NCBI GenBank assembly: GCA_034670405.1
Contig: JAXDDX010000143.1
Location: 530,501 to 594,500, forward strand
Source: Hoplostethus atlanticus
Taxonomy: Eukaryota; Chordata; Actinopteri; Trachichthyiformes; Trachichthyidae
DNA length: 64,000 nt
Direction of reading: 5' to 3'
Shown here: positions 55,801 to 64,000 of the stretch, in pieces
Layout: every line of letters begins with the position of its first letter
How positions within the stretch are numbered: the stretch's first letter is position 1
Program-made: the position numbers and the translations under genes
Notes under the pieces: generated by a model
Database searches by the model: none
What the model saw: only the letters and a program-made list of their open reading frames with translations
Told to the model about the DNA's origin: nothing

Positions 55801-57697
55801 GGTTAAATGTCAACACCAGAGAGAGACCGGGGTTAGAGGTCAGCACCAGAGAGAGACCGAGTTAGAGGTCAGTACCAGAGAGAGACCGGGATTAGAGGTC
55901 GACACCAGAGAGAGACCGGGGTTAGAGGTCAGTACCAGAGAGAGACCGGGGTTAGAGGTCGACACCAGAGAAAGACTGGGGTTAGAGGTCAGCACCAGAG
56001 AGAGACCGGGATTAGAGGTCGACACCAGAGAGAGACCGGGGTTAGAGGTCAGTACCAGAGAGACTGGGGTTAGAGGTCGACACCAGAGAGAGACCGGGGT
56101 TAGAGGTCGACACCAGAGAGAGAGACCGGGGTTAGAGGTCAGTACCAGAGAGAGAGACCGGGGGTTAGAGGTCAGTACCAGAGAGAGACCGGGGTTAGAG
56201 GTCAGTACCAGAGAGAGACCGGGGTTAGAGGTCGACACCAGAGAGAGACCGGGGTTAGAGGTCGACACCAGAGAGAGACCGGGGTTAGAGGTCAGTACCA
56301 GAGAGAGAGACCGGGGGTTAGAGGTCAGTACCAGAGAGAGACCGGGGTTAGAGGTCAACACCAGAGAGAGACCGGGGGTTAGAGGTCAGTACCAGAGAGA
56401 GACCGGGGTTAGAGGTCAGTACCAGAGAGAGACCGGGGGTTAGAGGTCAGTACCAGAGAGAGACCGGGCTTAGAGGTCGACACCAGAGAGAGACCGGGGT
56501 TAGAGGTCGACACCAGAGAGAGAGACCGGGGTTAGAGGTCAGTACCAGAGAGAGACCGGGGTTAGAGGTCGACACCAGAGAGAGACCGGGGTTAGAGGTC
56601 GACACCAGAGAGAGAGACCGGGGTTAGAGGTCGACACCAGAGAGAGACCGGGGTTAGAGGTCGACACCAGAGAGAGAGACCGGGGTTAGAGGTCAGTACC
56701 AGAGAGAGACCGGGGTTAGAGGTCGACACCAGAGAGAGAGACCGGGGTTAGAGGTCAGTACCAGAGAGAGACCGGGGTTAGAGGTCAGTACCAGAGAGAG
56801 ACCGGGGTTAGAGGTCGACACCAGAGAGAGACCGGGGTTAGAGGTCAGTACCAGAGAGAGACCGGGGTTAGAGGTCGACACCAGAGAGACTTCACCTGAC
56901 TTCACCTTCAGCTACACCCTGACCCGAATTACAACAATCACGTTTGTCTGGAAGAACAGAACCTCACTGGGACAAATCTGTTAAAATCTGCACATTTCTA
57001 CTTTCCTGTCACCATTTATTTTACTAAATAAGTACAAGCACATGAAGCTCTTTGCGTCATGTACCGCTGAATGTTCTTTCACACTGCCGACTTCCACACC
57101 GTTCTCTGCTTGAGTCCTTGAAAAGCAGGAGGCACCGACAGATCGGCGTAGTTTTCAAACAGAGTAAAACAGGCAACAGCCGGCGGGAGCGAGGGGAGTC
57201 GGCACCCCAGGGTACCGAGAGGAGAGACTCTGATGCCCAAGTGTTTCTTGTATGAAAAGCTCACAGACAAACACATGAACTCAGACGCTCTGGCCATAGG
57301 AAGAAATACACAGGGGGTGGACAAAATAACGGAAACACTTCTAATGCATCACCCTTCAGTCCGTTTGGCAAATGTTGTCATGATTTTTAAATAATTTTGC
57401 AGTTTTTGTGATCAACACTCCTGGACTCTGTTAGTTGACTCTCTCACACTGCTAGTTAGTGATCGACTTCACGTGACTCGTCTCTGTCGTTTCCTTTGCA
57501 GTTCTGATTTCGGTTCTTCAAAGGATTTGTTAGGTACTGATACACATTCAAAGCAAGTGCGGTAACTGTCCAGGTTGGTGTGTGTGTGTGTGTGTGTGGC
57601 TGCTTTAAAGAAAATACAAGAAAGCTATATCCACTGGCAGCCTGCCAGCGCTGTTGACCTTGGACAGGAAGGAGAAGGAGGACAACAAAGATACAAA

Positions 57698-57742
<45 letters not shown>

Positions 57743-57879
57743 CTCTGCTGCAAACACACACATTGATGACCTGCCACAAATGTTCATAATGAAGACGAGG
57801 AAGATGATGATGTTGATGTTGTCAGGAGCCAGGCAAACACAGTCACGCACACACACGCGCACACACACGCGCACGCACG

Positions 57880-57930
<51 letters not shown>

Positions 57931-59223
57931 ATTAGCAGCCGACCTTCATGAAGAAGAAGAGCAGCAGGATGATGAAGACGCTGACGTCAGGGTGAAGCCA
58001 GGCGGCGGAGCTACCCAGACCAACCGGAGGAGGGTAATCCCGGATCTTAGTCCACGTGAAGTTATCAAATAGAGAGTTGATGCACTCCCTGGGCATCAGC
58101 TGGGGGGGGGGGGGGGAGAGAGAGGAAAGAGAGTAGGAGGAAGTGGGAGAAAAGAGAGGGAGAAGAGGGAGAGAGTTTTAACAAAACTTTATTAACAACA
58201 CAGTCGTGACCAGTCGGTCTCGTCTTGGTCTTTCAACTCTCAGTCAACCATCATGCTCATATCACTGTAGCACCATGTATCATCAAACCACCAAGACCTT
58301 CAAAATAAAACCACATCCTCCCTCTAACTTTATACACCTCCATGCTGTATCCAGTCATCGAGTCCCAAGGAAGGAAAAGCAAAAATAAACGCAGACTCAG
58401 GAAAATCGAGTGAAGCCAAAAAAAATCTGTCACTTTACAAAAACGACAAAAAGGAGAGGAGGAGATAGGGATAGTGAGAGGAAGCATGGAGGTAAGGGAT
58501 GGAGGAATGTGGCGAGTGAGAGAGGAAGGAGAGAGAGGGAGGAAGGGTATAGGGAGTGGGTGAGGGAAGGGATGGCAAGAAGAGGGATGAGAGTAAGGAG
58601 GGAGAGAGAAGTGTGGAAGGAAGGGAGAGAGAGGGGGAAGAAAGTGAGGGGAGTATGAGGGAGGAATGGGGGGAGAGAAGAGAGAGAGACAGAAATAGAG
58701 AAAGGAGGATAGACAGACGGGTCCGGGTGTCCAATGACTCTCTTCAGATGACTCATCTGATTCATCTCTGCCTCCGCCGGGGGGAAACCACACCGCCGGC
58801 GCTTTCATTGGGTTTCTCTGTTCACCGCTCCGTGGTGGAAAGGGAACGTTCAGACGTGCCATGTGCTTTCCTGTGCATGTTTTGATGTTGCGGATTCAAG
58901 TCCGGCTCATCCTCTGGCTCCCTCCTGAAGGGGTTCATTCCCAGAACACTACATATCCAATCAGCTCCTGATTCAGTACATCTAAAGTACAGAGGATCCA
59001 GTCCGTGTTTTCACTGTTACCAACTAAGGAGTTAAGGACTTTTGGCGCACATCCTCTAATTTGATGCTCCTAAGGCGGGAGAATCGAACCGTCAACACCA
59101 AGGCACTTCGCCACCACGACGGGTCATATAGTTTATTGTGACATGAATTGTTTAACCTGGTATATCTACTCATCCAAAAACGCCCCGTTATATATGACTG
59201 CAGATCTATCAACAATATGCATC

Positions 59224-59289
<66 letters not shown>

Positions 59290-59777
59290 GATTGGACAGC
59301 TGAGAATATCGCCGTCTGGTAAGACTGCATCATCTTTGGCCGTTAAAAACGAGCGGTGCATTTGAAAACACTCATCTGTACCATGATTTGTTTTAATCAG
59401 TCAGTTTGGTAAGAAGAGTGTCACAATTTAAAATAGTGGGTATCTTATTTTGGAACGAAACTCATCGAGTTGACACGTCATGTATGTGTTGAGTGAGTCT
59501 CGTAACCCTCGGACCCTGGAAACCTGTTAAGAATCCCATTGAATGATTTCAAAAACGAGACGAAGCTTTTCTGTTTTTCTTTTCTTTGTGCAGATTTTTT
59601 TTATCAAGGAGGTAAATGTTAAATGTTAAATGTTAAATGTTAAATGACTGTTAGGTTTCTGTCGCAATTTAACTAATTTAGAAATCGCTATTCTGCTGCT
59701 ATTCTGCCGCGAGTTTGTTAAGAAAGGCGCTAGACGTCTTTACAAACAGGATTTCACACTCATTCAGGTGCTGCTGG

Positions 59778-59820
<43 letters not shown>

Positions 59821-59860
59821 TGAGGGCAAAATCCAAACCACATTCAGGTGTTACTGGCTG

Positions 59861-59891
<31 letters not shown>

Positions 59892-61278
59892 TGCAAACAG
59901 ACAGACATATGTACACATACATGCAGCGCACACACACCTGTCTCACACTGGTCTATTTCGAGTGTGTGTGTGTGTGAAAGCACCGTTGCTGTACGGCTGT
60001 CTGAGCGCTGGCTGTTATCCTTGAAGCCGTCACCTCTGTTCTCCCCGTCTGCAGAGTGAAGGCTCCCGTTGGGGGCGGAGCCAGAGGAGAGTGGTCCTTT
60101 ATGGGTTCAGCGGGTTCACAGTCAGAGTACAGACACGTCCGGGATATTAAAGTGTGTCGTTTAAAGGATAATATCGGTGTTTTTATTTTTTAAGTTTGTG
60201 TCGATCGTCTAGGTTGCCCCTCCCCTCTCTGGTGTCATTTAAAACCCCTCCACGTTCTCTCGTCCTCCGCTAGCCGCTAATCAAAACCGTATGACAGGAA
60301 GTAAAGGGAGGGGTTTGTTTGTGTTCATCCCTAGCTCATCTCTCGTGTCCTACCTCATCTAATCCGTCCCACATTAACCAAACGCTGAATGAAATTTGGC
60401 TTCGTACACGGATGGATGTGTCACGCTTCCTGTGAACATGACGACAACGTGGATCCCTCGTGTTTGGTGAAGCGACATCTTGAGGGGTTCAGAAACGTCT
60501 CACGTGTTGGGCGGGTACGTTGGCTAGACGTTGATGGATGTCGCAGAAGTTGGAAATGGTCCGGATGCAGGTAAACACCAAGCGCCAGAGAGCAGCGAGT
60601 TTGAGAGAGATGACTTAAAAAAAAACACTCTTTTAAACTCGTCGGTGCACGCTGTACGTTCCCGGGTGTTATGGCCCACCGGTTAGACAGACCACTCCAT
60701 GAACCACAAGGTCACGGGTTCAATCCCTGCAACAGCCAACACTTTACCACCAGGAGGAGGAGTCCTTGAACAAACTGAACTCTTTCTCTGAAGGTACTCT
60801 GGATAGAAACCATCAGACTCCTGTGAAGGTCATAGCGTGGCATATTAAAACAACGACATCATTTGAACTCTGACCTCTCCTGCCATGAACTGTCCGAACC
60901 CCGGTGGGAAGGTCAGGGTGGCGATGACCAGGGTGACCACAGCGGGGAAGATCAGCCGGCTGGGGGAGTGGGGGAGGAGGGGAGGAGGGGGGGACAACAA
61001 TGATCAAACCTCAAACACAATCATCCCTGTGTGTTATTAAAGAAGTACAGCCACAAAACACCGCTCACCTGTTGTACTGTCCTCGTTTCCCATAAACTCT
61101 GCTGCAAAGAGGAAGTTGCTACTTGCCCCGCCCCCTCCCCCCCTCCCCCCCCCCCCCCTCCTTCGTTTACAGTAATTACACTAATGTCTCAAAATGAATG
61201 TGGTGAGCAGTTAAAATGCCACATGCAGCAGCTTCAATGGAAGTCTCTGTCTAATTACCCACTCGAGTGCAGAGACAC

Positions 61279-61337
<59 letters not shown>

Positions 61338-61912
61338 TGTCTGGTAAGGAAGCGGGTCATGGCGTTGGGCCGTCTCATGAACAGCACCACCTGTCTGTTG
61401 AGATAGACGAAGAAGGCGCCGAGGAACCCGCAGGAGATCCTGGACAACAGAACCAACAGAACCAACAGGATTTATCTATGATGACCTTTTATCAACACGG
61501 GTTACTAAGCAACAGAGGAAATTCATTCAGATAACAACATGAGAGTGTACATCCTGTAGATCCATCAGATGGGACCTGATATTTATTGCCCAGTATTTTC
61601 TGAAACATTACTAATATCTTCATTAAGACATAATAACGCGTTGCACCGTCATGCCAGAAGTCAACCTATAAAAATAGGTGTCCTATTTTTCAAACGGTGG
61701 CTCTCTTTTAGGAGTGAATCTAAGCTGCAAGGCCAGAGCTTGTTACCCTGCTACCCTGCGTCCTTCTCTTTCCTACACTGAAACAAACGGTGACAGGACT
61801 GGATTTTCAAATGTCATCAATCAATAATGTAGAAATCATGTACTTTTAAGTTTAATTCATTAACTTAAGATTCTCTCTCATCAACCCTTGGAAACACGTA
61901 AACGATATACAT

Positions 61913-61948
<36 letters not shown>

Positions 61949-64000
61949 CTCTCACCCTATGATGGCGAACGCCGGCAGCTCCTGCAGGTCAAAGGGGAAA
62001 TCCATGCGAAACTTTGTCCTGAAGAGAGCAGTGATGGTTACTGGAGTGGAGAGGAGAGGGGAGGAAGATGAAGATGAAGAAAAGACGAGGAAGCATCATT
62101 GATATGACCCACCTACAGAACATATAGGAGGAGGGAGGCTACAGGTGGTGCCTGGTGGGTAGCCGGTCAAATCTAGCTGTGGAAAGTAAATGATGAAGTC
62201 TTTCCCCTCCCTTAACAACTACCACCGAGGAGCCCTTGAGCAAGGCACTTCACCCCCCAGCTGCTCAGCGGTCCAGGGAAAGTTGTCTGAGCACACTTCT
62301 GCTGATACCGACTGCAGGAGGACGCCATCTAATGGATCTACTGAACGTACTGTACACTCAGTCAGTCAGTAGAGCTCAACAGACCTGGCCGTGTGTTCAG
62401 TGGTTTTCTAGAGGAAGGGCGCCCTCTAGTGCACGGTTGACACTGTCATTATACTGTATAGTATGTTATTATGTTACTATGTTATTGTAATGCATCAATT
62501 TACATTAATATTAATAGAACAAACACTAATACTAAAACTAGTGATACTAATAGTACTAGTGCTGCTGTTACCACTACTACTGATAGTACTACTACTTATA
62601 AGAATCCAGAAGAAGAAGTAGTTCTTAAATTTGTCCTGTCTTGTAATATAATATTTGTAAGTGTGTGTTGCTTCTTGGGTAATATCACTGCATGATGACA
62701 TCACTGTTCATGACATGTTTACTCTCCCAGCCCATACCTGCGTCTTTGTTGAAGACGGACAGCACTCTGAATATGAAGGCGCTGAAGGTCGCGGCGAAGT
62801 AACCTCTCCAGTAGTTCCTCACGGCAAAGTATGTGGACGTTACCTCGATGCTGAAGAGGACGCCTGGTAGAGAACACAGAGCTGGAGTAATACTTCTTAG
62901 AACTTTAGGTGAAGTGACAGAATATTCTCACTGTATTTCGGAAGTGCTATAGGATGTGTTAGGACATGCAGCTCAACTGTTTAGAAGAAGTTTATATTTC
63001 ACTTCCTGTGTGCAGACAAGATTTCCTGCTAGTGACCGTACTGACACCAGGATTTCATATAGGGCAAATCTACAGGGGGTGGGAAGCTCCTCTGTGTTGC
63101 AGCCCCACGTTGTGATTTAGGCTGATGGATTTGGGATTTTGACATAACTAGTGAAGATTCAAAGTGAGATCTGACATTGCATTACAGTAAAGTCAGAAAT
63201 GTGGAGAGGGAAAAGGTTTCGTACCTCCAAGAGGAGTACCGAAGCAGCAGCCCACCCCTACAGCACAGCCCACTGTCAGGATGTCGGTATAACAGTATGG
63301 ATTCTACTGGCCCAGACAGAGGAGGAGGAGGAGGAGGAGGAGAAGGAGAAGGAGGAGAAGAAGGGGGCAGGAGGGTTGAGATTAAAGAGAAAAGAAAAAC
63401 AAAACGTAAATGAAAACTGTCTTCTGCACTCCAGTCTGTTACTCTGCAGTCGTTTTCCTGTCGTCTGCTCACCTGATAAACTCCTGAGAAGAAGGTCATG
63501 AACCTGCTGAGGACGGCAGCACAGATACTGGCGATGTGCACAAACGGGCCCTGAGCTCACCGAGGAAGACAGAGGGGAAACGTCATGGGTTAGTTGCAAA
63601 TACTCAACGGCAATAAAACACCTCACACACATGGAGGGAGGGGAGAAGAGGGAGAAGAGGTGGAAGAAACAGGGGAGGAAGAAGGATGGGAAAGAAGACG
63701 GGGAGCGTTGCTAGCGGGTTAGCTTCATCCTATACCTTTGTGTATACCAACCTCTTTCCCTACAGGCATGCCGCTGCCCAGGCCCGCCGTCAGGCCGATG
63801 ACTTTAGCGATAAACGCCTTCAGAGTCAAATACTCCTTCAACACCACGCCTCTCAGGATGGTCTTCAACTCCGGGATACCAGAACCTGAGACAGAGGGGG
63901 AAGGACAGAGGTGGTTGAGAGAGAGAGGAGGGAGAGGTGGCTAGTGGGTGGGAGGAGGAAGAGGGTACAGACCGATGGCTTGAGGGGCGACCAGGTGACA
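37366..64000 (-). CDS. clcn1: clcn1 gene, 3' 21 exons (gene-level entry)
   Basis: Voltage-gated chloride channel of the CLC family, most like CLC-1, the homodimeric channel of the skeletal muscle membrane that stabilises resting potential. Seen in order: GSGIP and GKEGP pore motifs, GAFMP, the helix-R tyrosine in [18 protein letters not shown]1 ([11 protein letters not shown] to MILLGS), an acidic linker ([14 protein letters not shown]), [15 protein letters not shown]2 ([20 protein letters not shown]), [11 protein letters not shown] and an acidic end. [17 protein letters not shown]-type residues, ESFAFVD and NGPLP fit CLC-1 rather than CLC-2. All junctions agree in phase and no frame break is seen, so the gene looks functional. 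Its first exons lie beyond 64000. Two teleost copies (a/b) are possible; which one this is cannot be told. Confidence 0.95.
37825..38201. other. clcn1 intron
   Basis: Purine-rich (GGA/GAG) on the plus strand at 37827-38040, with a CA tract at 38166-38182. Confidence 0.7.
38202..38288 (-). CDS. clcn1: clcn1 exon: CBS2 middle
   Basis: 29 codons: [29 protein letters not shown]. Compare human [19 protein letters not shown]. Phase 0 at both ends. Confidence 0.97.
38780..39122 (+). mobile_element. MITE-like element, copy C
   Basis: Shares with copy A the block from GACTGATGCTCATGTT to GATGACAGGTTACCAAAAC, almost identical, and continues as in copy B to CGGTGTGATCCTGTC, a degenerate terminal repeat. 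The left end is unclear. A 114-residue open frame across it is a by-product. Confidence 0.6.
39178..39300 (+). mobile_element. SINE core fragment
   Basis: TGTCCCTTGAGCAAGGCACTC followed by CCAACCAGTGGAGCTGCTCC. The opposite orientation appears at 8455. Confidence 0.55.
39301..40315. other. clcn1 intron
   Basis: No exon or clear repeat seen; poly-A run near 39577. Confidence 0.5.
40316..40420 (-). CDS. clcn1: clcn1 exon: start of CBS2
   Basis: 35 codons: [35 protein letters not shown]. Compare human IEAWEQEQL and DQSPFQLVEQTTLHK. Begins the second CBS domain. Confidence 0.96.
40741..40774. repeat. TG microsatellite
   Basis: About 17 TG units in the clcn1 intron between 40421 and 41438; nothing else recognised there. 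Confidence 0.9.
41439..41483 (-). CDS. clcn1: clcn1 exon: LSDTMTPEE
   Basis: A 45-nt exon, [15 protein letters not shown], phase 0 at both ends. Compare human VDNMSPEE. Continues directly into IKAWEE of the next exon. Confidence 0.9.
41484..42927. other. clcn1 intron, distal part
   Basis: A poly-T run near 42089-42106. No exon or mobile element recognised. Confidence 0.5.
42928..44006. repeat. 38-bp minisatellite in clcn1 intron
   Basis: About 28 copies of a unit with ACACATGGAGACATAATACA and GGGGGAGGAGTCTATAAT. Common variants are GGAGAC/GAAGAC and ATAATAC/ATGATAC/ATGACAC. It lies about 190 bp from the next exon. Confidence 0.97.
44153..44197. repeat. CA microsatellite at clcn1 donor
   Basis: About 22 CA units ending at the exon border 44198; on the gene strand the donor GT is the first repeat unit. 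Confidence 0.95.
44198..44280 (-). CDS. clcn1: clcn1 exon: linker [16 protein letters not shown]
   Basis: 27 codons: [28 protein letters not shown] basic linker segment like human QSLLHCLLGRARPTKKK. The donor adjoins a CA repeat. Conservation is low, but phases match both neighbours. Confidence 0.85.
44320..44531. repeat. intron copy of the 36568 duplicate
   Basis: Intact version of the duplicate, with the extra 22 bases TGTGATAGGCTGTTGAGG and neighbours that the copy at 36568 lacks. Confidence 0.9.
44532..46075. other. clcn1 intron
   Basis: No exon or repeat recognised. Confidence 0.5.
46076..46166 (-). CDS. clcn1: clcn1 exon: [12 protein letters not shown] linker
   Basis: 30 codons plus one base: [30 protein letters not shown]. 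Compare human EEPNGPLPGHKQQPEAPEP. The last base forms Asp with the next exon. Confidence 0.92.
46804..46896 (-). CDS. clcn1: clcn1 exon: [14 protein letters not shown] linker
   Basis: 31 codons of the CBS1-CBS2 linker: [38 protein letters not shown] followed by an acidic run is diagnostic of CLC-1 (human ESFAFVDEDEDED). Confidence 0.93.
46897..47814. other. clcn1 intron
   Basis: A/T-rich; nothing recognised except a short CT tract near 47744. Confidence 0.5.
47815..47975 (+). mobile_element. tRNA-derived SINE
   Basis: ATAGGTTCGATCCCAGCC is a good B-box, followed by the core AAGTGTCCTTGAGCAAGACA. Confidence 0.65.
48041..48132 (-). CDS. clcn1: clcn1 exon: CBS1, second part
   Basis: 30 codons: [30 protein letters not shown]. 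Compare human SMILLGSVERSELQALL and CPERRL. Completes CBS1. Confidence 0.94.
48356..48489 (-). CDS. clcn1: clcn1 exon: CBS1, first part
   Basis: Encodes [44 protein letters not shown]. Start of the first cytoplasmic CBS domain. Compare human [16 protein letters not shown] and LVDSK. Confidence 0.96.
48987..49200 (-). CDS. clcn1: clcn1 exon: helices P-R with pore tyrosine
   Basis: 70 codons: [70 protein letters not shown]. The Tyr of LYDSIIQ is the helix-R residue that contacts chloride in CLC proteins (human Tyr578). VICFELTGQ and [13 protein letters not shown] are CLC-1 type; CLC-2 differs at these positions. Confidence 0.97.
49201..50240. repeat. kilobase-scale purine-rich intron region
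   Basis: GGA, GAG and GGGA runs dominate the plus strand at 49205-49265, 49360-49560, 49620-49820 and 49940-50220, so the clcn1 sense strand is pyrimidine-rich. Only short interruptions occur. Confidence 0.9.
49290..49350 (+). mobile_element. Rex-type LINE tail
   Basis: GAGTCAAATTCCTTGTATGT, GTACTTGGCCAATAAATTTG and ATTCTGA match the 3' end of teleost Rex-type LINEs. The body is absent. Confidence 0.65.
50554..50664 (-). CDS. clcn1: clcn1 exon: [16 protein letters not shown]
   Basis: 36 codons: [36 protein letters not shown]. Matches human [16 protein letters not shown]. Borders GTAG and GTTAGT. A purine-rich intron follows on the 3' side. Confidence 0.96.
50966..51030. repeat. GGTCCT hexamer repeat
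   Basis: About ten units of GGTCCT/GGTCCA in the intron between 50665 and 51861. The rest of that intron is A/T-rich without recognised features. Confidence 0.92.
51862..51931 (-). CDS. clcn1: clcn1 exon: GAFMP pore motif
   Basis: 23 codons plus one base: [28 protein letters not shown] is the third chloride-binding motif (GxFxP, start of helix N); human has CGGFMP. The Ser for Cys and Ala for Gly are the visible differences. The intron on its 5' side holds the 4-kb satellite. Confidence 0.96.
52195..52300 (+). mobile_element. SINE core fragment
   Basis: GAGCCCTTGAGCAAGGCAGC and GAAGACTGTGGTGGTACTGG resemble 39178-39270. Confidence 0.5.
52391..52460. repeat. TG repeat ending in GCGCGCGC
   Basis: About 30 TG units followed by GCGCGCGCGC, a strictly alternating purine-pyrimidine run. 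Confidence 0.95.
52613..52809. repeat. GA-rich tract
   Basis: GGGA and GA repeats with few interruptions, about 100 bp before the 30-bp satellite, whose units also contain GAGAGA. Confidence 0.95.
52925..56889. repeat. 4-kb satellite of about 30-bp units in clcn1 intron
   Basis: Roughly 130 copies of CCAGAGAGAGACCGGGGTTA + GAGGTCAACA, 28-33 bp each. Variants are TTAAAGG, GTCAGTAC, GTCGACAC, CAGCGAGAG and an extra G in GGGGG. A higher-order duplication is seen: 52975-54905 and 54930-56640 share the same order of variants. Minus-strand frames reading [10 protein letters not shown] are by-products. Confidence 0.97.
56890..57570. other. clcn1 intron
   Basis: No exon or repeat recognised between the satellite and the CA/TG block. 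Confidence 0.5.
57576..57926. repeat. TG and CA microsatellites
   Basis: TG at 57576-57597, CA at 57701-57740 and a CA/CGCA mixture at 57846-57926, ending about 20 bp from the exon at 57944. Confidence 0.93.
57944..58099 (-). CDS. clcn1: clcn1 exon: [16 protein letters not shown]
   Basis: 52 codons, two more than human. [16 protein letters not shown] carries an N-F-T sequon where human has the glycosylated N-N-T. It is followed by [20 protein letters not shown] and the hydrophobic [14 protein letters not shown]. The exon sits between CA repeats and a poly-G run. Confidence 0.95.
58105..58710. repeat. purine-rich intron region
   Basis: Poly-G (58102-58115), then GGA/GAG-rich sequence, especially 58440-58700, on the plus strand. 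Confidence 0.85.
59045..59115 (-). mobile_element. possible SINE head
   Basis: Minus strand reads ACGGTTCGATTCTCCCGCC, a B-box match, in a short tRNA-like stretch. Too short to classify. Confidence 0.35.
59228..59286. repeat. AC microsatellite
   Basis: About 29 AC units. More AC tracts lie at 59780-59816 and 59860-59888, and a TTAAATG tandem (five units) at 59612-59645, in the same intron. Confidence 0.95.
59890..60660. other. clcn1 intron
   Basis: No exon or repeat recognised. Confidence 0.5.
60665..60830 (+). mobile_element. tRNA-derived SINE
   Basis: CACGGGTTCAATCCCTGC is a good B-box; a possible A-box lies 40 bases before (TGGCCCACCGGTTAGAC). The core is diverged (GTCCTTGAACAAACTG). 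Confidence 0.6.
60875..60959 (-). CDS. clcn1: clcn1 exon: helix K
   Basis: 28 codons, [28 protein letters not shown]. Corresponds to human 390-417. Phase 0 donor GTCAGA. Confidence 0.95.
61283..61333. repeat. CA microsatellite at clcn1 exon border
   Basis: About 25 CA units ending five bases from the exon at 61338. A poly-C run is at 61133-61159. Confidence 0.95.
61338..61439 (-). CDS. clcn1: clcn1 exon: helix J
   Basis: Encodes [33 protein letters not shown] and two bases of His. The donor is GTGAGT, directly beside a 50-bp CA repeat. The His completed by the next exon restores HRLIFP, as in human KHRLLYP. Confidence 0.93.
61440..61955. other. clcn1 intron
   Basis: Only a CA tract at 61914-61946 is recognised. 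Confidence 0.6.
61956..62040 (-). CDS. clcn1: clcn1 exon: [18 protein letters not shown]
   Basis: 27 codons plus split codons: [27 protein letters not shown]. The acceptor CAG at 62041-62043 gives the Val codon shared with the previous exon. An apparent second AG inside (62019) was not chosen because it would drop the conserved TITALFR. Confidence 0.95.
62041..62737. other. clcn1 intron with SINE core
   Basis: GAGCCCTTGAGCAAGGCACTT at 62229-62249 is a SINE core. The stretch 62515-62600 has degenerate ACTA units. Nothing else seen. Confidence 0.55.
62738..62863 (-). CDS. clcn1: clcn1 exon: [18 protein letters not shown]
   Basis: 41 full codons: [41 protein letters not shown]. It matches human 286-326. 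This stretch at the dimer interface is where many human myotonia changes lie (family knowledge). Intact here. Confidence 0.97.
62864..63224. other. clcn1 intron
   Basis: No feature recognised. Confidence 0.5.
63225..63303 (-). CDS. clcn1: clcn1 exon: [16 protein letters not shown]
   Basis: Encodes [26 protein letters not shown] plus one base. The acceptor is the TAG before AAT; an in-frame stop lies just upstream, which fixes the start. Human has [18 protein letters not shown]. Helix G region. Confidence 0.95.
63473..63550 (-). CDS. clcn1: clcn1 exon: helix F
   Basis: 26 codons, [26 protein letters not shown]. It completes GKEGP and forms helix F. Phase 0 at both ends. Nearly identical to human [18 protein letters not shown]. 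Confidence 0.96.
63752..63885 (-). CDS. clcn1: clcn1 exon: GSGIP to GKE
   Basis: Encodes [44 protein letters not shown]: 44 codons, equal to human residues 189-232. It holds the GSGIP chloride-coordinating turn and ends at the gating glutamate of GKEGP (Glu232 in human numbering), so both key sites are intact. Confidence 0.97.
63973..64000 (-). CDS. clcn1: clcn1 exon, cut by window edge
   Basis: The last 28 bases of the window read on the minus strand as CHLVAPQAI plus one base of Gly, before the donor GTCTGT. Human CLC-1 has CFAQYVTPQAVG here, just before the selectivity motif. The exon continues past the edge. Confidence 0.8.

Noticed and set aside
54172..56361. Minus-strand frames reading [10 protein letters not shown] repeats
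   Set aside because: By-product of the 30-bp satellite; duplicated along with the array.
52925..56889. Regular repeats considered as a CRISPR array
   Set aside because: No unique spacers, vertebrate context, and the whole unit is repeated.
61956..62018. Alternative acceptor at 62019 for the clcn1 exon
   Set aside because: It would drop TITALFR and break the phase with the previous exon.
37366..64000. Channel gene considered as clcn2
   Set aside because: [21 protein letters not shown] and [13 protein letters not shown] match CLC-1; CLC-2 differs there.

Overview
The window is nuclear DNA of a ray-finned (teleost) fish. The evidence is short exons with GT/AG junctions spread over kilobases, dense CA/TG and GA microsatellites, several long minisatellites, tRNA-derived SINE fragments sharing the core CTTGAGCAAG, LINE tails of teleost type, and one DIRS-type tyrosine-recombinase retrotransposon. 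The species cannot be told from the sequence. There is no operon, CRISPR array or prokaryotic feature.

Two host genes are supported, and they point at each other. On the + strand (about 9.7-28.2 kb) is a fam131b orthologue in ten recognisable exons; its first coding exon was not found. On the - strand (about 64-37.4 kb) are 21 exons of the skeletal-muscle-type chloride channel clcn1, from just before the GSGIP selectivity motif to the stop codon; the 5' exons lie beyond the right edge. The same tail-to-tail pair (CLCN1, FAM131B) is known on human chromosome 7q. Residue-level matches favour CLC-1 over CLC-2 and FAM131B over FAM131A. All clcn1 junctions agree in phase. The fam131b model carries two apparent one-base shifts, in exon 5 (premature TAG) and in the last exon.

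Layout: 1-9.7 kb is repeat-rich DNA upstream of or inside intron 1 of fam131b, with a 15-bp and an 87-bp minisatellite. 9.7-28.2 kb is fam131b, whose introns hold a complete small hAT-type MITE with 8-bp target duplications, a 163-bp GA tract, a foldback element, SINEs and a CCATCC minisatellite. 30.1-35.6 kb is the DIRS element, with near-perfect inverted terminal repeats and an internal complementary region but broken reading frames. 36-37.4 kb is the clcn1 3' flank. 37.4-64 kb is clcn1; its introns hold a 38-bp minisatellite (about 28 copies), a kilobase-scale purine-rich region and a 4-kb, 30-bp-unit satellite with a higher-order duplication.

The two genes have no known joint function; their adjacency reflects old vertebrate synteny. 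The most useful leads are the two fam131b frame breaks, the contrast between preserved DIRS ends and decayed DIRS genes, a MITE family with a minisatellite grown inside one copy, and the large satellite inside clcn1.
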